This document shows, piece after piece, positions 57,212 through 64,000 of a stretch of 64,000 bases of DNA (positions are counted from its first letter, which is position 1; each line of letters opens with the position of its first letter). Below the pieces are notes generated by a model. That model was not told the DNA's origin. It did not search any database and saw only the letters and a program-made list of their open reading frames with translations. The DNA is from Saccharum officinarum (lineage: Eukaryota; Streptophyta; Magnoliopsida; Poales; Poaceae): positions 77,848,502-77,912,501 of the forward strand of contig CM036201.1 of NCBI GenBank assembly GCA_020631735.1, written 5' to 3'. The translations under genes and the position numbers were made by a program.

Positions 57212-57520
57212 TCCTCTTGTTTTTTTTTTGAGAAACCGGGCATATATTCATAGATAATTCTGATAGTTTACAACCCAACGCTTACAACACCCTCGAAAGA
57301 AAGGAAGATTACATTCAGATCGTTGCAAGCTTCTCCCGGTCATCCTCGTCGCCGGCAGCCGGAACAGTCGCGTTGAAGCCGACCACCCTCCCGACGAAGG
57401 ATCTTCAGAGATTTTAGACGGCACCAAGAGTAGCATATCAGCAGCACCAACATGCTTTGTACCCGTTGAACGAACAGGCCTAAACAGATGGCCAGAAGCC
57501 ATCACATTGTAGCCAGCGAT
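57212..57520 (-). mobile_element. Probable LINE 3' fragment inside the hAT
   Basis: A poly-T run and GAGAAACCGGGCATATATTC at the left resemble the reversed A-rich tail of grass LINEs; the rest is broken sequence with a short open minus frame. No target duplication identified. Confidence 0.4.
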
Positions 57521-58065
57521 TTTTCACCACGTCTGACCCCGGTAGAAAATTTGTACGACCCCAGCAAATTGACAGCCCAGCAGTCCGGCCCATCTTCTGC
57601 TTCCTTTTGTTTCGTGAATGCTAATTGCTAGCAGATACAGGCAGCAGCCCAGAAGGCCTAACGTTGCCTCGAGCTTCCGCTACAGCCGGGACTACATTGG
57701 TCGTTTGGTCGTTTCATCTTCTGATCTTCATTGTTCTCGCATTTGGCCTTCTGGGCTGCTGCCTGTCCAGCGCCCAGCGCCCGCTCATTTGTTCTCCATC
57801 TCGCGTTCCAAAGACGCTAGGCGCAAATCCCAGTGACCACTTGCCGATGGCCGGCGGCGATAAACTCTCTGCCCATCTGCTGTCTGGCTGTCCAGGTACC
57901 CCAAAAACCCTATTTTGCAATTGCTAATTAAAAGAATCTAGTCCGAAATATGAGGTCTTAAGGTTTTAATTTTTCTCTCGGGCATATATAGAATTCAAAC
58001 TCAGAAAGTCGATAGGATATTTGCTTTCCACCAAAGAGCGTGCTCTTTCGTTTCGGCGAACCGTT

Positions 58066-58205
58066 CTAAATTATAAGATATTTTGGTTTTTCTAAATTCT
58101 TAGCTTTTACTATGCATCTTGATCTATGTTATGTCTGCGAGATGCATAGTAAAAGTTATTAATCTAAAAACACCAAAATGGTCTTATAATTTGGGACGGA
58201 GGAAG
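58066..58205. mobile_element. Stowaway-like MITE remnant
   Basis: Right end ATTTGGGACGGAGGAAG followed by TA. Mirrored CTTTTACTATGCATCT / AGATGCATAGTAAAAG arms lie in the centre. The left terminus is eroded. Confidence 0.65.
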
Positions 58206-58308
58206 TACTTTAGTATAGCTTGCGTAGTTGCATTTCAATAATCACTAGTGACTTTTAATAGTATACACATGGCTAAATATGATTGGCTAGAGTGTTCCAG
58301 TGATGTTC

Positions 58309-58425
58309 AGCTTGTTCGCTTGAGCTTTCAGCCGCTTATTTTCAGCCAACCAGCAGTGTTTTTCTCTCACATAAGTCAGCCAACAGTACTTTCAGCCGCT
58401 TATTTTCAGCCCAAGCGAACAAGCC
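58309..58425. mobile_element. Foldback MITE of the GTTCGCTTG family
   Basis: Left arm CTTGTTCGCTTGAGCTTTCAG and right arm CAGCCCAAGCGAACAAG; nearly the same as the copy at 16544. Confidence 0.85.
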
Positions 58426-58641
58426 GGTTGATAGCGGGTTTTCCACAACCATGTAGGCAGGAAGTGTCATAATTTTCATAACGGCTATGAAAAAATACGA
58501 CAAATTATTGAAGCCTGGCCAGTTGATTAGTGGTGTTATAACATACAAAGTATCATATCTGTAGCAACCTATAAGTTACTCATATGAGTACCGACTCTGA
58601 CCCCGGTGACCATTTATCCTGGCTTCGCCGCTGTTTGCCAT

Positions 58642-59320
58642 TGCAACAAAATAGTTGAGGCATTAGCAGGCAAACAACATCATGGAGTAGATACCAGATG
58701 TGGATCCAGAAAGCACGAGTAGATCAAATACTGCTACATGATGCAGTCTCTCAGCAACAAGAAAGAGAAGGTGACTTGGGCAGCCGGGTCGAGCACTCGA
58801 CCTAGCGCATACACCCGTCGCCGTTCGTTCCTGGCCACCGCGACCACGGGACCATCGGGCGTCGGCGCAGTCTTGTCCCACCTTGCTCACGACGAGGTGC
58901 GACCGCAGGAGACGGGAGCTGCAGCCGCCACCGCCACCGCCGCGCACCTGGGCTCCAGTGCCACCACCGTCGTGACCTGGGCTCCGGCGCTGTCTCCGTC
59001 GTGCACCTGGGCTCCAGCGCCGCCGTGGCGCACCTAATCTCCAGCGTCGTTGTTGCGAGATGATGGAGAAAAGAGGAATATGGGTGGGTGGGGGGGTTTT
59101 GGCGCGGAAGATTGGATTCTCCCGCGCACACAGACTGATCCGCCCCTCGTAGCTCGGAGACGACGATGCCGTACAACGCGCCCTCCACAGACGACTGAGC
59201 CTAGGAGCACGAGCCGACATCGTCGTCTCGCGAGACGACGACCTCACCCGTCTGCACACTCGTGAGGGTGTTTCTTGTAAAAATTAAGTCACATAGATGG
59301 CTCGAGTCGCCCCATTGTAC
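58642..59320. other. GC-rich interval, no recognised gene
   Basis: 58790-59260 is GC-rich with overlapping open frames (up to 198 codons minus). Repeated GGGCTCCAG-type phrases about 30 bases apart (58949-59019) account for the low-complexity protein frames. No gene is supported. Confidence 0.4.
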
Positions 59321-59344
59321 GTGCCCTCACTCTCTTCCCGTTCT

Positions 59345-59757
59345 GCCTGTCCTCCAAAACCGAGTCCAAAGATCCTCCCGTTCTTCCCCTACAATGTGGA
59401 TTGTGTCATCTGAACTACTGGTGGCTGAAGATTTAGAGCAGACACTCATGATAAATGAATGATGCATCAATAGTTATAGATGATCTGCACCAACATTTTG
59501 CATGCTTATAAGCTAGATCAACACCGATGACTACTATATATACTCCTACTCCCAATATGCCCAGGATAGGCCATACAAAATGTTTCAAAAAATAAAGTTA
59601 CTTATTATGCTTCTCTATTATTCGGGTTAAAACATTATAGGAAATCAAAATACCATGCCAAGCCACATAACTTGGTAAGGCAGTCCCACGAGATCCATCT
59701 TTAGGAACTACGCTCGTGTATAGCAACATATAATTTTGCAACTCCCAAAAAGGTATT
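59345..59757 (-). repeat. Copy 3 of tandem block Q
   Basis: Same order of phrases as the other Q copies (GTCCAAAGATCCTCCCGTTC ... TTGCAACTCCCAAAAAGGTA). Confidence 0.85.
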
Positions 59758-59774
59758 GGAACCTTCTCACTGCC

Positions 59775-60339
59775 GGTCGCCACCACATCCCAGCCCGGCC
59801 ACAGATCTCCGTCCTCCCGAGGGCGACCTTCTTGACCTCGAGTGCGAATAGGAGGAGCGTGATCCAGACGATGGCCCGGAAGACGGAGAGCTGCACCATG
59901 AGTTGCTGCGCCCAGTCGCAGTACATGGCCTGCGCCACGAGCACGCTGACGACGAGCGAGCTCGTGAGCGTGGACAGGGAGAAGCTGGTGATGGACCAGT
60001 TGATGGCGGCGTTGCAGTGGCCCCGGGCGAACAGCACCCACCGGGCGCCAATGACGACCTTGGAGATGACGTCGGCAACGATGGCACGGTAGTTGGCACG
60101 AAAGGGGTTGATGTGGACCGTAAAACCGAACGTGAAGAATGGTATCACGAACAAGGCGATGAGACTGTTCATGGACTCACACTGCTCCAGCGTCAAGATC
60201 TTCCACCACCGAACGAACGTTCACGGACTCACACTGCTTTGGCGTGAAGATCTTCCACCATCGGACGGACAAAAACCCCAGCAGTGCGCAGCGGCAACAT
60301 CGTTGCCGCCACCTTGTACACGTCGTCCCACGAGATCAT
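59775..60339 (-). pseudogene. PIN auxin-efflux-carrier first-exon fragment, copy 3
   Basis: ATG at 60339 opens MISWDDVYKVAATM. The frame is lost through the same kind of 60-base internal duplication as copy 1 and a deletion, then PIN sequence resumes: EQCESMNSLIALFVIPFFTF, NYRAIVADVISKVVIG, NWSITSFSLSTLTSSLVV and VQLSVFRAIVWITLLLFALEV. It lacks the internal stop of copy 1, so the open frame is longer (60196 down to 59708). It ends at the same exon boundary region; the rest of a PIN gene is absent. It cannot make a transporter. Confidence 0.85.
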
Positions 60340-60429
60340 GGTGCGATGAAGATGAATCGCAGTAGAAAGTACTGCACCACAGAGGAGAGAAAGCGCGGGG
60401 AAAGAAGGATACGTGTGGCAGAGAGAGCG

Positions 60430-61100
60430 TGCGCAACTTTACGCGGATGTGGGGGTTTTCCCACACAATTCCTATTCATCTGTCGCCTGGTTTTTGTGTT
60501 GTGTTCAGGCGACATTGTGTCCGTCGGTGGCTAGTATGTGTGTTGTGTTTTATTTTATCGTGTTCGGATGTGAACCATTAGGGCTGGCAACTGTTGCCTG
60601 AAAAGAAATAATATTTCAGGCACTTGAAATATAGCATGTTCCTTTTTCCCGTGCCAAAAGTTTGGGAGAATGGATTAAGAGTTGTTGGATCGAGATTTTT
60701 TCTAATCTTGCCAAAAAAAAAGCAAAGTTAGGGAAGGTATTTTTTGTACTCTTGGAGACACTTTAAAACCTTAAACACCCTAGCTTACAAAGCCTCTGGC
60801 GCGTCCAGTGACGCAGCAATGAGTGAGAACATCAGCGACATGGAGTTGGCGGCCAGCAAGGACATCGTCAGCTTTTGGCTTGATGCCAAAGCCGTGGAAC
60901 ATGAGAAGCTCACTGCAAAGGACGAGAGTGTGCAATGTTATAAACCACGGCGCCACTCCTTTTGTTTTCATGCAACTTTTTTTTTGACCAATCATGTCGT
61001 TTTGTTGCAGCTCCCAAGCATTTTTATTTGTAGAAGATCGGTGTATATTTTCACTCTTGTTCATATTTTTCTTGTACTTTGTTGATCAAATTATATCACA
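60430..61100. repeat. Copy 3 of tandem block R
   Basis: Matches 53040-53515 but is longer on its left, with an extra roughly 170 bases (60470-60640) not seen in copy 1. Confidence 0.8.
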
Positions 61101-61497
61101 TAAATAGTTGTCAATCGTCATGGCAATTTTTGCTAATGAAATTATGCCATATCCAATGTTGCAAAATAAAAAGATTTACCATATCAAACTGATCACGCAT
61201 GCATAAGTTAGATCAAGAATAAAGGTTTTTATATCTAAAACTTTTATCATTTATCCTATTTTACTAAATAATAAATATATATTTCATCTATTACATTTTA
61301 GGCAGTAATAGATGATTTTAACCATCTGAACTTATTGCATATAGGGCTCATAGTCATTTGGGAGTATCGCAGCAAAGTCCGTAACATCTTACGTGGGACC
61401 ACGACTGTTTGAAACCTTATCTCCTTAGCTTTTCGTGGCATATGTATAACGTAAAAACAGAGTTTGTATGCGTTCTAAGCGGTGATTTTAGTGTAGG

Positions 61498-61773
61498 TAG
61501 GGATGAAAACGGATCGGATACGGACCGACATGGCTGATATTACATTTGTTTTCATATTTCTGGTCGGATTCGGATTTGAATACGGACAGTGTCAGCCATG
61601 CCAGATAGGATACGATTGGATGTCGACATCATAAATATGCGATTTAAGTATTCGGATACGGATACGGTATCAGATGTTGAATATCCGGACTCGGATACGG
61701 ACAGATCTAAACCTCTCTAAACGGATTTGGTTTCGAATACGGTCGGAAAATATCCGTACCGTTTTCATCCCTA
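61498..61773. mobile_element. Ds-like hAT element
   Basis: Ends TAGGGATGAAAACGG and CCGTTTTCATCCCTA, flanked by the perfect 8-base duplication AGTGTAGG (61490-61497, 61774-61781). The TAGGGATGAAA terminus equals the known Ac/Ds inverted repeat of maize, and the interior repeats CGGATACGG-type words. At 276 bases it is non-coding and would depend on an Ac-type transposase. Confidence 0.9.
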
Positions 61774-61814
61774 AGTGTAGGCTACCGGAATCAGAGGTGG
61801 ATTCGAACATGCAC

Positions 61815-62445
61815 TATGCCTAAAAAGATTATCACCGCCAGTTGTTTTTTGAACCGACAGTGATAGAGTATCAGTGGCGGTTCATGACTTCAACCGACAG
61901 TGATGGGTGAGCTATCACTGCCGGTTCATGGCTTGAACTGGTAGTGATAGGTTGTGCACTATAATTGCTGGTTGAAACCACGAATTGGCAATCAGGTCCA
62001 CCTATCATTGTTGAGTCGTAGTTTGAACCGCCATTAATAGGCTCTTTTATATAAAAGAAATTATAATTTTTCATATGAGATCGGAGTAAGACAAACTTTA
62101 TAACAAAATTATATAGTTTAAAGAGATGGTTTACAATTCCAAATATTCAATATAAGTTCCCAAATCAGATTTGAGATGATTAACCATGTTGAATGGAGAC
62201 AAAGTCAACACCAAAGTTGTAGTACTCGACGAGATCTACAATTTTGCAGTTAATAACCTTTTCATTTGAGATCATTTTGAGTGTCAAATATTAATATAAG
62301 ATTTGAAATTGTGTAGTTAAAAGAATAGCGTTAGCTATATATTCACATGTGTCGTGTAGCATAGCCGATATATATGTACTCGAGGGAACACGAACATTGA
62401 GGTCTTGAGTTTTAATCTCGAGAAACACGTATTTTCTGATTTTTA
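61815..62445. repeat. Copy 3 of block S, with CACTA-like subterminal repeats
   Basis: Matches 53516-54160, including the alternating TATCACTGCCGGTT and GAACCGACAGTGATAG words and the shared tail ending CACGTATTTTCTGATTTTT. Confidence 0.65.
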
Positions 62446-63140
62446 GACCCTCCAACTTGGCTTGGACGTGCATGGTAATCTTCCAACAAGGTGTTCAGGG
62501 AGAGGATGTTAGAGCAATATCACTGCCAGTTTATGATGCATGTGGTAGTGATGCCGGTTCGTTCCCCCAACTTGGCTTGGACGCCTGCGCTGATGTACTA
62601 ACAAGGTGTCCAGGGAGAGAGGACATCCTAGAGCTTCCTTGGAGGTGTTCTTCACTTGGTAGGGGCATGCTCCAACTTGGGTTAGGATTCCAAAAGTGAT
62701 TACAAGGCCCATGGTTCTATAAAGGTGTACTCAACAACAAAGTAGAAAAAGTAGTGACATGTCGTGATGATTTGAAGGCCTTGCCGATGTGATATTGAGG
62801 TGAGACTAGGTCCATTTGAAAGATGGTCAAATAGGATAGCCATAAAGTACTGATGAGTCTCAATCGTATTTCAGTCAGAAAAGTTATAGCCTACCCAATA
62901 TAGCACCGTTGGGTTACTGGCGAACCTAATGTTAGGGTTTGATGGCCTTACACTTCAAGATGAGTATTCTACGTGATGTATGTATCCATGTTCAATAAGT
63001 TGTAGAGTCTATGTAGAAGGCGCCTTTTCAAAACGTATATTGTCACCTTTTCTAAGCATATTGACAATACGGACAATAGATATAGCAACAGATTCTTTTT
63101 TAGATGATAGCAACAGATTCTTACTGATAATAATATTGTT
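62446..63140. other. Gene-free interval
   Basis: 62455-62700 repeats the phrase CCAACTTGGCTTGGACG(T/C) and AACAAGGTGT(T/C)CAGGGAGAG about 110 bases apart. No gene recognised. Confidence 0.45.
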
Positions 63141-63148
63141 ATGCAAAC

Positions 63149-63876
63149 CAGGGGCGGACCCACAGGGTATGCAGGGTCGGCCACTGCATACCCTGGGGTC
63201 CAGCCGTCATTGACACATGATATAAATTTAATGTGTTAAAAGAAAAGAAAGGAAGCCAAGCGATCTCATTCTGTGACTTCCGTCGGTTTGCCTTCAGGCT
63301 TCCGCACGATCTCCTCGTACCATGGACGGAGTAACCACGCTTGCTCGTGTTCTCGTGTACTCGATCTCGAATCACAGCACGCGCCCCCGCCGCGCGATGA
63401 TCCCCTATCTCCCTCACCTGCGATTCATCCACTGCCCAGCATGTTCGTCCGACCTGTCCATCGCCGTGACAGGAAACCAATCAAGCATCAGTTGACCCAG
63501 ATCGATCGCCTCTCCCTTTCAGCAATCCAGCCGCGACAACCAAGCACACGATTCGATTCTCCAACAACAAGTCTCGTAGATAGAGAACACAAGCAATGGT
63601 GTCTATGGATGTGCACAAGTCCGTCATGGACCTCGTGCTGCTGCTCTTCGAGACGGCGTTGCTCACCTCCGGGGTCAGCCTCGACGACCCCAACACGTTC
63701 GCGGCCAGGATCCACAGGATGCTAAGCTCGGCCTCAACATCGGCGAGGATGCTGCTGGCGACGAGGACACAAACAGGTTTTACCGAATTAGAATATGATT
63801 TTACCGAATTATTTACCGAATTGCATAAGAATTTTTTTGGCGCATACCCTATGGTAAAATCCTAGGTCCGCCACTG
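63149..63876. mobile_element. Non-autonomous hAT element carrying an HSP90 gene fragment
   Basis: Ends CAGGGGCGGACCCACAGG and (reverse complement of the right end) CAGTGGCGGACCTAGG, flanked by the perfect 8-base duplication ATGCAAAC (63141-63148, 63877-63884). It belongs to the same end group as 34718, 48206 and 57155. Between the AT-rich ends is a GC-rich captured segment. Confidence 0.9.
63596..63775 (+). pseudogene. Captured C-terminal fragment of a cytosolic HSP90 gene
   Basis: The plus frame reads [20 protein letters not shown], then SLDDPNTF and RIHRML, the dimerisation region near the C-terminus of cytosolic HSP90. After RIHRML one base is missing, so the continuing match ([10 protein letters not shown]) lies in the next frame. 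Only about 60 codons are present, ending where AT-rich transposon sequence resumes. There is no start, no ATPase or middle domain and no MEEVD end. It is a transduplicated fragment, not a gene. Confidence 0.85.
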
Positions 63877-63884
63877 ATGCAAAC

Positions 63885-64000
63885 CTTCGAGGATCAGGCG
63901 AGCAACACCAAATTTTGGCATCATTGTGCTTGTCCCCAAAGTGACAACGTACGGTTGCCAGGCCCACCAAGGACCAGCTCATGTATCACGCACTCCCTAA
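63885..64000. other. Right flank, nothing recognised
   Basis: Short sequence to the window end with no frame or element boundary. Confidence 0.4.

Larger units (their letters stand above)
57155..58633. mobile_element. Non-autonomous hAT element of the CAGNGGCG group, 1.5 kb
   Basis: Ends CAGGGGCGAAGCTACG and (reverse complement of the right end) CAGCGGCGAAGCCAGG, flanked by the perfect 8-base duplication TTTGCCAT (57147-57154, 58634-58641). No transposase remnant recognised. It contains a probable LINE tail at its left, a Stowaway remnant and a GTTCGCTTG foldback. Confidence 0.9.

Noticed and set aside
58663..59259. 198-codon minus frame
   Set aside because: GC-rich with short internal repeats; the codon pattern is low complexity and overlaps open frames on the plus strand.
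1..64000. tRNA, rRNA, CRISPR arrays, bacterial operons, viral insertions
   Set aside because: No cloverleaf, rRNA motif, regular spacer array or viral coding sequence was seen. The only tRNA-like sequence is the SINE head at 16078-16402.

Overview
The window reads as nuclear chromosomal DNA of a grass, most likely a panicoid of the sorghum/sugarcane/maize group. Genes have introns and GC-rich coding exons, and they lie in AT-rich DNA packed with small Tourist-, Stowaway- and hAT-type elements whose ends and target-site duplications can be read directly. Species cannot be fixed without a search.

Left third (1-20500): no convincing protein gene. It holds a probable Helitron (161-8423), a solo LTR with an exact 5-base target duplication (6174-7520), a tRNA-derived SINE with a 12-base duplication (16078-16402), about ten Tourist-like elements of one related group, and two adjacent Stowaway elements. 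A GC-rich leader and 44-codon frame near 15087-15221 may be a gene start or gene remnant.

Middle (20501-30000): one large minus-strand gene with 15 reconstructed coding exons and 907 codons. It is homologous to EDM2 (ENHANCED DOWNY MILDEW 2), a PHD-finger and methyltransferase-like chromatin regulator, but lacks the usual region before the first PHD finger. One exon carries a 75-base in-frame tandem duplication, one intron appears to be GC-AG, and one intron holds a LINE fragment with a clean 15-base duplication.

30000-40000: a LINE tail with a zf-RVT domain, a GAGCC-rich hAT-like foldback, a hAT element nested inside another hAT-like element, and an F-box/DUF295-type gene whose reading frame stops after 170 codons.

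40000-47000: an intact fasciclin-like arabinogalactan gene on the minus strand with a 5'UTR intron. Just upstream of it sits a 3.92-kb Mutator-like element with about 470-base terminal inverted repeats and a perfect 9-base duplication. It carries a FAR1-type transposase broken by two in-frame stops and a frameshift.

51500-62500: a tandem segmental duplication with three repeat units. Each derives from a block containing the first exon of a PIN-type auxin carrier, unclassified blocks and a small EF-hand gene. One EF-hand gene is intact (54439-54861). The second unit has collapsed into a chimera in which the EF-hand promoter and first 11 codons run into the PIN remnant. A Ds-like hAT and a 1.5-kb hAT interrupt the array.

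Right edge: a 728-base hAT element (63149-63876) carrying a captured fragment of a cytosolic HSP90 gene. The intact or near-intact host genes are the EDM2-like, FLA and EF-hand genes. They are unrelated in function; most of the remaining structure is the work of transposons.
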